DNA of 64,000 nt from Bryobacteraceae bacterium (GTDB lineage Bacteria; Acidobacteriota; Terriglobia; Bryobacterales; Bryobacteraceae), in the NCBI GenBank assembly GCA_023384675.1, contig JAHDVK010000004.1, positions 62,001 to 126,000 on the forward strand. Direction: 5' to 3'. The notes beneath the pieces are model-generated. The model was not told where the DNA came from, ran no database searches, and was given only the letters and a program-made list of their open reading frames with translations. Below are positions 9,733-18,779 of the stretch, piece by piece (position 1 is the first letter of the stretch; each line of letters opens with the position of its first letter). The translations under genes were made by a program, and so were the position numbers.

Positions 9733-12390
9733 ATGACGAAGGATGTTCAGGCCCTGTTCGCTCAAGTAGCGGATCTTGACGGCGAGCAACGGAGGCGGAT
9801 CTACAGCGAGCAGGGGATCAGTCCGGAAGTGCAGCAGGAGGTGGAGTCGCTGCTGAGGCATGACGGACAGGGGGAGAGCCTGCTGACTGGGTTGGTGGAG
9901 CGGTCGGCGGCTGGGTTTCTTGAGGGCGATCGGGGAGCGGTCGAGGGTATGGCCTGTGGGGCGTTCCGGCTCATCCGGATCGCTGGCCGGGGCGGGATGG
10001 GCGCGGTTTACCTCGCGGAACGCTCCGACGGGGAAGTGAAGCAGCGCGCCGCTATCAAGTTCCTGCGCTGGGACATCGGCGAGGGCGCGCAACTCGACCG
10101 GTTTTTGCGGGAGCGGCAGATTCTCGCCGATCTCGAGCACCCGGGCATCGCGCGGCTGCTCGACGCGGGCAGAACCGGGCTTGGGCAGCCGTACCTGGCG
10201 ATGGAATACGTGGAGGGCGTGCCGCTTGACCAGTATGCGGCTACCCTTGACGTGCGGGGAAAGCTCGCCCTGTTTCTCCAAGTGTGTGACGCGGTGAGTT
10301 ATCTGCACCGGAACCTCGTGATCCACCGGGATTTGAAGCCTTCGAACATTCTGGTGGACGGCGAGGGGCGGACGAAGCTACTGGATTTTGGCATCGCGAA
10401 GGTGCTCGATGCCACAGTTGAGCCGGGAGCGACGCGCGAAGTGCTGCTGACGCCGGAGTTCGCTAGTCCGGAACAATTGCGCGGCGCGGCGCAGACCACG
10501 GCGACGGACGTTTATTCGCTCGGCGCCGTGCTTTACACGCTGATGACCGGGCGCTCGCCGCACGCCGGAGTGGGCGAGGCGGGGACTTCGCTCGAAGAGG
10601 CGATTGCGGACCGTGAGCCGCCCCCAGCCAGCAGCGTAAACCATGCAGTACCGCGGGACCTGGACTACGTGCTGGCGAAGACCTTGCGGAAGCAACCGGA
10701 GGAGCGTTACGCCTCGGCGGAAGCGCTGGCCGAGGAGTTGCGCGCGATTCTGGAGCACCGGCCGGTGAAAGCCCGCCAGGGCGATGCGTTTTACCGTGCG
10801 CGGCGATGGATGCGGCGCCACTGGGTACCCGCCGCGGCGGGCGTGGTGACCGTGGCGGCACTCACAGCGGGCATGGTGGCCGCGAACCGGGAAAGGAAGA
10901 TCGCTGAACAGCGCTTCGACCAGGTCCGCACACTCGTGAGGGAGTTGTTCGCACTCGACAGGGAGGTCGCTGGGCTGGCCGGGTCCACGCAGGCGCGTCA
11001 CAAACTCGTCTCCACGGCGTTGCGTTACCTGGAAGGGCTTTCCGCCGGTGTGGCGGGCGATCCGGAATTGGCCTATGAAGTGGGAGCGGCCTACTCGCAG
11101 GTGGCGCAGATCCAGGGCGTGCCGGCCAGGAACAATCTTGGGCAATTCGCGGAGGCGGAGCAAACTCTTGCCAAGGCGGAGCAGTTTCTGGAGCAGGCCA
11201 TGGCCGGTCTGCCGCGGGAACCGCGCGTCCTGTTCGAAGCAGCGATGGTTGATCAGTACCGGATGATCCTCGCTGAGTCCGGCAAACGCCGGGGGGAAGC
11301 GATCCGGTACGCGGAGCGCGCGGCGCAGCGGATTGATCAACTCAGCGTGCTGGGCGGCCTTCAGCCTGAGCAGTCCAGGGCCGCCGCCGCGGCGCTTGGA
11401 AACATCGCTCTCGCGCATCTGAACATGCATCTGCACGAAGCCGCCGCCCGGCATGCCCGGCAGGCGGTCGCGTTTCAGCAGAAATTCGAGCCGGACCAGC
11501 CGCCGCCGCCGGGGGCGATCGGGATCCTGGCCAGTGCGTTGCGCTTTCTTGGCGACCTGGACGGGGCGCTTGCCGCCGCGCGTGAGGCGCGTGGGATCGC
11601 CGAAGCGGAAATGCGCCCGGATGACACACGGACGCAATTTAACCTGGCGAGCGCGCTTTGGCGGGAGGCGATGGTCCTTGGCGCTCACGATGGAGTCAGC
11701 CTGGGCCGGAGCGCAGAGGCGGCGGCGTTGCTGGAGAGGGAGTTGGAGATCCTGGAGCGGCTTTCGCGGGCCGATCTGCGTGAGTCCACCAGCCGTGCCC
11801 GCACAGCGACGGCAGTCCGGGAACTGGGGCCTCTGCTGAGAGAGCGCCATCCCCAGCGGGCGGTGGAGGTCTATCAGCTCGGCCTGAAACGGTTGGGCGA
11901 GCTTTCTGGCCACCGGGCAGGCCGGTCCGCTGAAGCCGAGTTGTACGCGGGATTGTCCTACGCCCTGAGGGATGTGGGCCGGCGGGAGGAAGCGGCCCAA
12001 AGGGCGCGGCAGGCGGTGGCGATGCTGAAGGCGGCGGGCGGCCTGAAGACCGGCCGCGTCGAAACCGGTAGCGAGGCCGAACGGGTGCTGCGGGCGGAAG
12101 CGGACGACTTGATCGCTCGCGGCGAAGGCTGGCAGGCGGCGGAAAAATACGAAGAGTTGTTGCGGCTCGTGCTGGCCTCGGAGCCGGATCCTGAAACCGC
12201 CCTGCGGGACGCCTCTGGGATTAGCCGCGTGCTGGAGGGCCTGGCCAGAGCGCAGGTGCTGGCCGGCAATGCGAAACGCGCGGAGGAGATCGCCGCGCGC
12301 CGCCTGGGACTCTGGCGGCATTGGCAGGCTCAGTTGCCAGGGAACGTCTTCGTCGAGCGGCAGGTCCAACTGTCCTCGCCACGCAGGTAG
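9733..12390 (+). CDS. Membrane Ser/Thr protein kinase with TPR-like sensor domain
   Basis: An 885-residue Hanks-type kinase. The kinase domain covers about residues 78-345, with glycine loop IAGRGGMGAVYL (83-94), catalytic lysine AIK (K109), HRDLKPSN (198-205) and DFG (218-220). One transmembrane helix lies at about 364-383, placing the helical, TPR-like C-terminal 490 residues in the periplasm. The gene is divergent from the ECF sigma gene. That pairing suggests the kinase relays an envelope signal to the sigma factor, an inference. ATG 9733 is chosen for the upstream GGAGGG; the longer reading from 9697 adds an unrelated stretch. Confidence 0.93.
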   Translation: MTKDVQALFAQVADLDGEQRRRIYSEQGISPEVQQEVESLLRHDGQGESLLTGLVERSAAGFLEGDRGAVEGMACGAFRLIRIAGRGGMGAVYLAERSDGEVKQRAAIKFLRWDIGEGAQLDRFLRERQILADLEHPGIARLLDAGRTGLGQPYLAMEYVEGVPLDQYAATLDVRGKLALFLQVCDAVSYLHRNLVIHRDLKPSNILVDGEGRTKLLDFGIAKVLDATVEPGATREVLLTPEFASPEQLRGAAQTTATDVYSLGAVLYTLMTGRSPHAGVGEAGTSLEEAIADREPPPASSVNHAVPRDLDYVLAKTLRKQPEERYASAEALAEELRAILEHRPVKARQGDAFYRARRWMRRHWVPAAAGVVTVAALTAGMVAANRERKIAEQRFDQVRTLVRELFALDREVAGLAGSTQARHKLVSTALRYLEGLSAGVAGDPELAYEVGAAYSQVAQIQGVPARNNLGQFAEAEQTLAKAEQFLEQAMAGLPREPRVLFEAAMVDQYRMILAESGKRRGEAIRYAERAAQRIDQLSVLGGLQPEQSRAAAAALGNIALAHLNMHLHEAAARHARQAVAFQQKFEPDQPPPPGAIGILASALRFLGDLDGALAAAREARGIAEAEMRPDDTRTQFNLASALWREAMVLGAHDGVSLGRSAEAAALLERELEILERLSRADLRESTSRARTATAVRELGPLLRERHPQRAVEVYQLGLKRLGELSGHRAGRSAEAELYAGLSYALRDVGRREEAAQRARQAVAMLKAAGGLKTGRVETGSEAERVLRAEADDLIARGEGWQAAEKYEELLRLVLASEPDPETALRDASGISRVLEGLARAQVLAGNAKRAEEIAARRLGLWRHWQAQLPGNVFVERQVQLSSPRR

Positions 12391-12413
12391 GGCTATGGCG
12401 CGAAGGCGCGGGA

Positions 12414-12419
12414 TATAAT
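12414..12419 (+). promoter_or_regulatory. Consensus -10 TATAAT for the dehydratase gene
   Basis: TATAAT lies nine bases upstream of the ATG at 12429, giving a predicted leader of 0-3 nt. No Shine-Dalgarno sequence is present. The site is only 24 nt after the kinase stop, so the gene can be transcribed separately. Confidence 0.5.
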
Positions 12420-12428
12420 GCCGGTGCC

Positions 12429-13547
12429 ATGAAGATTACGGGCGTCGAAACGATTTACCTTCGCCAGGCCGATGTCAAGACGCAATGCGACAGCGGGCAG
12501 GATGCGCTCATCGTCAAGGTGACCACGGATGAGGGCATCACCGGAATCGGCGAGGTGGACTCGAATCCGCTCGGCGCGAAGGGGGTGATCGACGGTCCGT
12601 TCTCTCACACCACCGCAGCTGGCCTGGCTGGTCTGATTCTCGGCGAGGACCCTTTCGAAACCGAGAAGATCTGGCACAAGATGTATCGCGGCAATATCTA
12701 TGGCGGGCGCCGGGGCGTGGCCATCCACGCCATGAGCGGCATCGACCTCGCGCTGTGGGATATCAAGGGCAAAGCGCTGGGCTTGCCCATTTGGAAGCTG
12801 CTCGGCGGCGGCTTTCACCGGCGCATCAGAACTTACGCCAGCACATTGTTCGGCCCCACGCCCGCAGCTACCGCGGAGATCGGCCGCCGCCTGGTGGACC
12901 AGGGGTTCACCGCTGTCAAGTTCGGCTGGGACCCGATGGGACGGGACCGGGAGACCGACCGGGCGCTGGTCCGCGAGGCGCGCTGCGGGCTTGGCCCGCA
13001 GGCCGATCTCATGATCGACGCCGGTCTCGTATGGGATGCCAAGACCGCGATTCAGCGTGCCAACGATTTCGCCGAGCACGACATCTTCTGGCTGGAGGAA
13101 CCACTGCGTCCCGATGACTACGACGGCTACCGGAAGCTGTCCGCCGCCACGCCGGTCCGGATCGCCGCCGGCGAGGAGGAGAGCAACCGGCTCTCCTTCC
13201 TTGAACTGATGGACCGGGGCGGGATCGATGTCGTGCAAGTGGATCTCACACGTTGCGGCGGTTTCACGGAGGCCATGAAGATCGCCGCCCTCGCCTGGGA
13301 CCGGGGCCTGCCCGTGGCAAATCACGGCTTCACGACATACATCAATGTCACCGCCGCCCTGCATTGGCTGAATGCGATTCCCAACGCGCTGATTTGCGAG
13401 TTCGTGACAGAAGAAGAAACCCAGCTCCGCGAAGCGGTGACGCGCCAGAAGCCTCGCGCCAAGGACGGCTATCTCGACATCCCCCAGGAACCGGGGCTCG
13501 GTATCGACCTTGATGAAGAGGCCATTGCGCGACTGCGCGTGACATGA
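12429..13547 (+). CDS. Mandelate racemase/muconate lactonizing enzyme family dehydratase
   Basis: A 372-residue enolase-superfamily protein with an N-terminal capping domain (about 1-120) and a TIM barrel. Metal-ligand positions are visible in LMIDAGLVWD, FWLEEPLRPDD and RIAAGEEESN. A basic residue in AVKFGWDP follows barrel strand 2, and a His-bearing segment ANHGFTTYINV lies late in the barrel. This fits acid-sugar dehydratases or racemases. The exact substrate cannot be read from the sequence. The true start is the ATG at 12429; upstream codons have no family similarity. Confidence 0.9.
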   Translation: MKITGVETIYLRQADVKTQCDSGQDALIVKVTTDEGITGIGEVDSNPLGAKGVIDGPFSHTTAAGLAGLILGEDPFETEKIWHKMYRGNIYGGRRGVAIHAMSGIDLALWDIKGKALGLPIWKLLGGGFHRRIRTYASTLFGPTPAATAEIGRRLVDQGFTAVKFGWDPMGRDRETDRALVREARCGLGPQADLMIDAGLVWDAKTAIQRANDFAEHDIFWLEEPLRPDDYDGYRKLSAATPVRIAAGEEESNRLSFLELMDRGGIDVVQVDLTRCGGFTEAMKIAALAWDRGLPVANHGFTTYINVTAALHWLNAIPNALICEFVTEEETQLREAVTRQKPRAKDGYLDIPQEPGLGIDLDEEAIARLRVT

Positions 13548-13573
13548 GCGCTTGTCCGAAAGCGCTCATGTCA
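13540..13573. terminator. Perfect 14-bp inverted repeat spanning the dehydratase stop codon
   Basis: TGACATGAGCGCTT (13540-13553) and AAGCGCTCATGTCA (13560-13573) are exact reverse complements around a 6-nt loop. The repeat contains the stop codon of the dehydratase gene and ends 14 nt before the ATG at 13588. No T-run follows directly, so it may act as a weak terminator, an mRNA stabiliser or an operator for the next gene. Confidence 0.5.
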
Positions 13574-13587
13574 TACTCAACCCTGGG

Positions 13588-14369
13588 ATGTTTTTCTGTG
13601 ACCTTGATCTGGCCCGGCGGCTGGAGTACGCCGAGGGCGCGGCGTGTGCGGGCTTTGCCCGTGCGCGGCGCCAGTTGTTTCCCGGGAGCGGCGCGGAGTG
13701 GGTGCGCCATGCCGGGGTGTTCACCGTCTTCGATGGGCCGGAGTCGCCCATCACGCAGACATTCGGCCTGGGCTTATTCGAACCGTTGACAGAAGTTGCC
13801 CTTGATTTCATGGAGACCTTCTTTCGTGAGCGCGGCGCGTCTGTGCATCACGAGGTCTGCCCGCTGGCCGGAGTCGCCACGCTTGAATTGCTCTGCGCGC
13901 GCGGCTACCGCCCGGTGGAGATCAGCAGCGTGTTGTACCGGCCGGTGGAGCCGCCGCGCGACCGCGAAGCCGGGCCGGTGTCAGCGCGCGTGGCTGGGCG
14001 CAGGAACAGCCGGAATTGACAGATTTCCTGAAGGAAATGGGCGCGATCACAGCGGCAAAGAAAAACACCGCATGCTTCGCCGGCGAGGTGGATGGTGTGG
14101 TTGGAGCGGCAGGTGCTTTGGACATCGCCCGGGGTGTGGCGTTGTTTGCAGGGGCGGCGACCGTGCCGGAGATGCGGCGGCGCGGGCTGCAGGGGGCTCT
14201 GCTCGAGGCGCGGATGCGCTATGCGTTTGAAAACAAATGTGATCTGGCGATGATGGTGGCCGCGGCCGGAAGCGGTTCGCAGCGCAACGCCGAACGGCGG
14301 GGGTTCCGGATCGCCTATACGCGCACGAAATGGCGGCTTCCCGCGGACGCCAAAAGCCACTCAGAATGA
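13588..14369 (+). pseudogene. GNAT-family acetyltransferase split by a frameshift
   Basis: Two overlapping frames together make one GNAT-like protein of about 260 residues. The first frame runs from ATG 13588 (MFFCDLDLARRLEYAEGA) to the stop at 14017-14019. The second is open from before 13989 (RGWAQEQPELTDFLKEMG) to 14369 and holds the acetyl-CoA region ATVPEMRRRGLQGALLEAR and the C-terminal GSGSQRNAERRGFRIAYT. Family continuity switches frame between about 13950 and 13989, implying a one-base change. It may be a real pseudogene or a sequencing error; the second half has no convincing start of its own. Confidence 0.68.
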
Positions 14370-14402
14370 GCAAAAAGCGGGTGAAAAAGGGTCCAAAAGA
14401 CG

Positions 14403-15695
14403 TCAAAACGAGGATTTCCACGCATCTGGGAACCACTCTAGGCCGCCGTCGCGCTCGAGAGCGAGTAGACGGTTGTACTTGGCGAGGCGTTCGGAGCGGG
14501 TGATGGAGCCGACTTTGATCTGCCCCGCGCCCGAGGCCACGGCGAGGTCGGCGAGGAAGGCGTCTTCGGTTTCGCCGCTGCGTGCGGAAACGACGGCGCG
14601 CCACCCGGCTTCACTTGCAAGATCAAGCACTTCGAAGGTCTCGGTGAGAGTGCCGATCTGGTTCATTTTGACGAGCACGGCATTGGCGGCGCGTTCGGCG
14701 ATGGCCTGGCGGAGGCGTTCGGGGTTGGTGGTGAGGAAGTCGTCGCCGATGATCTGGAGGCGCGAGCCGAGGGCGGCTGTCAACTGGCGCCAGCCGGGCC
14801 AGTCGTTCTCGTCGAGCCCGTCTTCGAGCGAGACCACGGGGTAGCGGCCGGCCCAGTCTTCGTAGAGAGCGATGAGGGCGGGGGCGTCGAGGGTGCGGTC
14901 CTCGCTGCGCAGGTGGTATTGGCCTTTCTGGTGGAAATGGCTGGCGGCGGCGTCGATGGCGATGGAGACCTGCCGGCCGGGCTGGAAGCCGGCATCCTCG
15001 ATGGCTCGGGTGAGGACCTCGAGGGCGTCTTCGTTGCGGGGAAGCAGCGGGCCCCAGCCGCCTTCGTCGGCAACGCCGGTGAGGAGGCAGCTCCTGGCGG
15101 CGAGTCGTTCGCGGGCGGCGGCGTGAATGAGCACGGCGGCATGGAGGGATTCGCCATAGGAGGGGAAGCCGTGGGGGATGGCGAGAAAGTCCTGGAGTTC
15201 GAAGTTGTGCCCGGCGTGCAGGCCGCCCGAGAGGATGTTGATCATGGGGACAGGCAGGCGGGGGGCGCGCGGCTGGCGGCCGTAGCGGGCGAGGGTGCGC
15301 CAGAGCGGTTCGCCGCGGGCGGCGGCGAGGGCGCGGGCCAGGGCGCAACTGACGCCGAGCAGGGCGTTGGCGCCGAGGCGGGACTTGCCGGGGGTGCCGT
15401 CGAGTTCGATGAGGCGGCGGTCCACGGCGGCGGGGTCTTCGGCGGGGAAGTCCGCGAGGGCGGCGGCGATTTCGCCTTCGACGGTGGCCACGGCGAGGCG
15501 CACCCCGAGGCCGCGATAGCGGGCCGTGCCGGCATCGCGGCGTTCGAGGGCTTCATGGACGCCGGTGGAAGCACCCGATGGAACTTGCGCCGAGCCGGTG
15601 GCGCCGTTGGACAGCGCCAGCGAGACTTCGAGCGTGGGACGGCCCCGGCTATCGAGTATTTCGAGGGCGCGGAGGGATTGGATGGTCAGGGGCAT
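14403..15695 (-). CDS. Enolase paralogue (phosphopyruvate hydratase-like) with altered active site
   Basis: A 430-residue enolase-fold protein of normal length. The metal-binding and catalytic-lysine segments are kept: IDAAAS, SLEDGLDENDW, GDDFLTTNP, VLVKMNQIGTLTET and GQIKVGSITRSERLAKYN. Two positions differ from canonical enolase. The motif SHRSGETED reads SARSGETED, losing the catalytic-site histidine, and QEFM reads QDFL, changing Glu to Asp. The loop GGLHAGHN is also unusual. It may be a weak enolase or act on a related substrate. The start overlaps the stop of the upstream kinase-like gene by 10 nt, so translation is probably coupled. Confidence 0.85.
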   Translation of the reverse strand: MPLTIQSLRALEILDSRGRPTLEVSLALSNGATGSAQVPSGASTGVHEALERRDAGTARYRGLGVRLAVATVEGEIAAALADFPAEDPAAVDRRLIELDGTPGKSRLGANALLGVSCALARALAAARGEPLWRTLARYGRQPRAPRLPVPMINILSGGLHAGHNFELQDFLAIPHGFPSYGESLHAAVLIHAAARERLAARSCLLTGVADEGGWGPLLPRNEDALEVLTRAIEDAGFQPGRQVSIAIDAAASHFHQKGQYHLRSEDRTLDAPALIALYEDWAGRYPVVSLEDGLDENDWPGWRQLTAALGSRLQIIGDDFLTTNPERLRQAIAERAANAVLVKMNQIGTLTETFEVLDLASEAGWRAVVSARSGETEDAFLADLAVASGAGQIKVGSITRSERLAKYNRLLALERDGGLEWFPDAWKSSF

Positions 15696-16675
15696 GGGAA
15701 GAAGCGTTGGAAGGCGGCTGCGGCGTCCGGGGTGGGGCGCTCGAGGAGTTCGCGGGCGGCGGCGCGGACCTGGATGCGGGCGGGTTCGCCGAGGTATTCG
15801 ACGGGCGATTTGCCATCGATGCGGGCGAGCATGAGGCCGCCGAGGTGTTCCATGGCGGCGGCGGGGAGCCAATCGAATTCGGGGCCGGCGGTTTCGATCA
15901 GGGTCCGCCAGTAGGCCTGGGCGGCTTCGGCAAGGGCCGGGGCGTGGGCAGGTTGATGGAAAGCCTTGAGCAGCAGGTGGTTGGTGAGGAAGGCGGCGTC
16001 AAAGGCGGGGTCGCCGAAGTGGATCACTTCGAGGTCGATGAGCATGACCGAAGCGCCGTGGACGAGGATATTTTTCGGGCTGAGGTCGCCATGGGTGAGA
16101 GAAATTCTCCGATTCAGGCACTTCTGTATGAGCGCTTCGAAGCGGCTGCTCAGGTCCGGATGGTGTTTGGCGGTGCTCCGGTAATACGGGTCCACGCGCA
16201 AGTCGTCGAAGACGGCGAGATCGCCAAACAGCTCACGCCACCGGGCCGGGGCGCCGTGATGGAGCCAGGCTCCATGCAGGGCGCCGGTGCGGGAGGCCGT
16301 GTCGTGGCTGATCTCCCCAGCCAGCAGACAGTCCTTCCAGGACCGGGCGCCCTCGGGAGCCGCTTCGATGGCGATGACGTGATGGTCGAAGTCCTCGAAG
16401 AGGACGCCGGGCACAGCGCCTGGGGGCAGCAGGGCATGGAGTTCGCGGAGGGCGGCGGCTTCGCGGTGGATACGGCCGGGGTCGCATAGCCACTCCTGGG
16501 CGACGCGCAAGCGGGCGAGGGCCTGCTTAACGACGCAACGGAGACCCGGAGCTTCGGCGAGCAGGACAATATTGGAGACGCCGCCGCCGAGCGGGGTGAG
16601 GCGCAGTTGGCCCGGATCGGCGTTGAGGCTTCGGGCGAGCCAGGGCAGGGCGGCGGGGGAAACGAGATCGAGCAA
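15686..16675 (-). CDS. APH/choline-kinase-fold small-molecule phosphotransferase
   Basis: About 329 residues of an aminoglycoside-phosphotransferase-fold kinase. LTPLGGGVSNIVLL forms the nucleotide loop and CVVKQAL holds the lysine. SLTHGDLSPKNILV is the Brenner catalytic motif (HGD...N), and MLIDLEVIHFGDPAFD supplies the metal-binding Asp. The substrate is unknown; resistance is not implied. The start is uncertain. TTG at 16675 is proposed because it follows the CpaE-like stop by 13 nt; the frame is open further upstream but overlaps that gene. The stop overlaps the enolase-like gene by 10 nt, suggesting a shared pathway. Confidence 0.78.
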   Translation of the reverse strand: MLDLVSPAALPWLARSLNADPGQLRLTPLGGGVSNIVLLAEAPGLRCVVKQALARLRVAQEWLCDPGRIHREAAALRELHALLPPGAVPGVLFEDFDHHVIAIEAAPEGARSWKDCLLAGEISHDTASRTGALHGAWLHHGAPARWRELFGDLAVFDDLRVDPYYRSTAKHHPDLSSRFEALIQKCLNRRISLTHGDLSPKNILVHGASVMLIDLEVIHFGDPAFDAAFLTNHLLLKAFHQPAHAPALAEAAQAYWRTLIETAGPEFDWLPAAAMEHLGGLMLARIDGKSPVEYLGEPARIQVRAAARELLERPTPDAAAAFQRFFPCP

Positions 16676-16688
16676 GTACCCGAGTATA

Positions 16689-17891
16689 TCAACGGCCGAG
16701 GATGGAGGCGAAAAGGCCGGAAATGCCGCTGGGCTTGGGCTTCGGCTCCTCGACGGGCCTGCCGAGCAGGCGCGCGGAGAGCTGCTGAAAACCGCGGCCA
16801 AGTTCGCAAGTGGGGCTCAGGATCTTGCCTTCGACGAGCGCGCGCTGGACGCCATCATAGTCACTGGGAAGCAGGTGCAGGACTTCGCAGTGGAGGGCGG
16901 CCTCGATGACATCGCGGCTGAGGCCGATGTCCTTGTTGAAGCGGTTGACGACCACTTTCACCTTGGCGCGATCAACGCGGTTCCGCTCCAGGTAGGCCAA
17001 GGCGCGCTGGGCGGACTGGAGGCTGGGCAGTTCGTTGGTGGTAATGAGCAGGAGATCGTCGCATAGCCTGGCAAGTCCAAGATTCCATTGACCGTACGGC
17101 CCGCCAGCGTCGAGGACGATCTGGTTGTAGAGTCCGCGGGCGAATTCGATCATGGTGGGCGCGTCGCGGAGTTCATCCATGCCGTGCACAGGCTTTTCGG
17201 GAGCGAGCAGGACATCGAAGCCGCCTTTTGGCGCGACCATCCCGTTCCAGATGTCGTCATCGAGGGTCTGAGCGCGGGAGACGGCGTCGGCAAAGCTGTA
17301 TCCGGACTTGACCTTCAACTGAAAGGAGACGGTGCCGGTAAGGGGGTCGAGATCGCAGAGCAGGACACGCTTGCCCGTCATTTTGGCGAGATTCGGGGCC
17401 AGGTTGCAGGCGACGGTGGTGGCGCCGCAGGCGCCCTTGGCGGGCATGACGCAGAGAACGCGGCCCATTTCGCCGCCGCGCCCGCGCGTGAGGGCGCAGA
17501 GGCGCTCCATCACGGCGACGAATTGTTCCGCAGTGACCGGTTTCATGAGGACTTCGGTGGCGCCAAGGCGGAGGGTGCGGAGGATATAGTCCGGGTCGTT
17601 GTCCTTGTGCAGGGCGACAAGGGGCATCTTGGCGTCGAGCATGCTGAGGTCGTTCAGCAAAGCCTGCGCCCATTCGCGGTTCGTATAAGCATCCACGAAG
17701 CATAGGTTGGCGCCATGCTCGGGAAGGATCTCAGACAGCACGGCGCGTGTGGGGTACTCGGGGAGGGTGAGGATGTTGGAGAAGGGGAGATACTCTTCGA
17801 ACAGGGGCTGAAGCTGCTGCTGCATCTCTTCGCTCGGGGAGATCGAGATGATTCTCCACTGGCCGAAATTCTTGGGTGCCGGCTTGTCCAT
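16689..17891 (-). CDS. CpaE-like pilus/secretion ATPase with receiver-like domain
   Basis: A 400-residue protein. The N-terminal part (about 10-135) resembles an atypical receiver domain. The C-terminal part is a MinD/ParA-type P-loop ATPase with the deviant Walker A KGACGATTVACNLA, followed by VLLCDLDPLTGTVSF and QIVLDAGGPYGQWN. CpaE proteins localise Tad pili or related secretion machines, but no tad/cpa genes are near. The start is MDKPAP at 17891; the upstream extension to 17951 is dissimilar and lacks a ribosome site. The gene is divergent from the LuxR-type regulator. Confidence 0.82.
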   Translation of the reverse strand: MDKPAPKNFGQWRIISISPSEEMQQQLQPLFEEYLPFSNILTLPEYPTRAVLSEILPEHGANLCFVDAYTNREWAQALLNDLSMLDAKMPLVALHKDNDPDYILRTLRLGATEVLMKPVTAEQFVAVMERLCALTRGRGGEMGRVLCVMPAKGACGATTVACNLAPNLAKMTGKRVLLCDLDPLTGTVSFQLKVKSGYSFADAVSRAQTLDDDIWNGMVAPKGGFDVLLAPEKPVHGMDELRDAPTMIEFARGLYNQIVLDAGGPYGQWNLGLARLCDDLLLITTNELPSLQSAQRALAYLERNRVDRAKVKVVVNRFNKDIGLSRDVIEAALHCEVLHLLPSDYDGVQRALVEGKILSPTCELGRGFQQLSARLLGRPVEEPKPKPSGISGLFASILGR

Positions 17892-18046
17892 GGTTCGAAG
17901 GCGGGAGGAGGCAGCCGAGGCGGAACAGCCCGGCCGGATTCCATCCCACATAGGGACTATCGGGCAAATGCGAAGAAAACTTGAGAGCTTTCCCTGGTTG
18001 AAGGCACTTATCTGTGTAGAGCCGTCCGGCGGCTGAGTGGGTGACT

Positions 18047-18766
18047 ATGAAGAACGAACAGTGCAAGACCAGGGTTGGGCTGTGCGAGACCCAACCGGTG
18101 ACGGCTGAGGGAATCCGCAGCCTTTTGGGCAGTACGCCGGACCTGGAGTGCCGGTGGTGCGCCGGCAGCCTGGCCATGGCGGTGGCGATGCTGCAACAGC
18201 AACCGGTGGAGGTGTTGTTGATCGACAAGTCGTTTCTCCTGGCGCCGAACCAGGAACTTGCGGAGATACTGGAGGGTCCGGCACAGACTCTGAATCTGGT
18301 GGTGTGGGGCCAGACGCTGAGCGAGCTGGAGGCGTTGCGATTCGCGCAGGGCGGGGCGCGGGGAGTTCTCCGCAAGACGACGGATCTGCCGGCGGTATTG
18401 CGGTGTCTGCGCGCGGTGGCGGCGGGTACAACCTGGATGGAGGAGACCGGAACCCGCGAGCCGGCAAGGCTGGAGCGGACGATGCGCTCGAGCCTGACCG
18501 CGCGGGAGCGGCAGGTGCTGGAATTGGTGGAACAGGGGATGCGAAACAAGGAGATTGCCGATGTACTGCGCATTCGTCCGGGGACAGTGAAGATCCACAT
18601 GAAGCACATCTTCGAGAAGACGGGGGTGAGGGGCCGCTACGGGCTGGCGTTGAACGGGTTGCGGCAGAAGGGGCTGCTGGCGCTGTCGCGAGCCCACGGG
18701 CTGGTGAACGGGGCGGAGTCCGAAGCGATGGAGAACGAGGAAGCCAGGGCGCTGAAAGCCTCGTGA
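18047..18766 (+). CDS. LuxR-family transcriptional regulator with receiver-like domain
   Basis: A 239-residue NarL/FixJ-type protein. The receiver-like domain (about 8-125) keeps the putative phospho-acceptor Asp (D60 in VLLIDKS) and the lysine in GVLRKTTD. One acidic partner is reduced to Glu (GLCETQ) and the usual Ser/Thr position is not clear, so phosphorylation is uncertain. The C-terminal HTH covers about 148-205: LTARERQVLELVEQGMRNKE, then IADVLRIRPGTVKIHMKHIF. No cognate histidine kinase is adjacent. ATG 18047 is preferred; GTG at 18041 is also in frame. It is divergent from the CpaE-like gene. Confidence 0.85.
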   Translation: MKNEQCKTRVGLCETQPVTAEGIRSLLGSTPDLECRWCAGSLAMAVAMLQQQPVEVLLIDKSFLLAPNQELAEILEGPAQTLNLVVWGQTLSELEALRFAQGGARGVLRKTTDLPAVLRCLRAVAAGTTWMEETGTREPARLERTMRSSLTARERQVLELVEQGMRNKEIADVLRIRPGTVKIHMKHIFEKTGVRGRYGLALNGLRQKGLLALSRAHGLVNGAESEAMENEEARALKAS

Positions 18767-18779
18767 TATCCTGAGCTTC

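Noticed and set aside
10378-12369. 663-codon minus-strand frame opposite the Ser/Thr kinase
   Set aside because: It is a shadow of the kinase gene, which has all kinase motifs; the antisense product shows no protein-family features.
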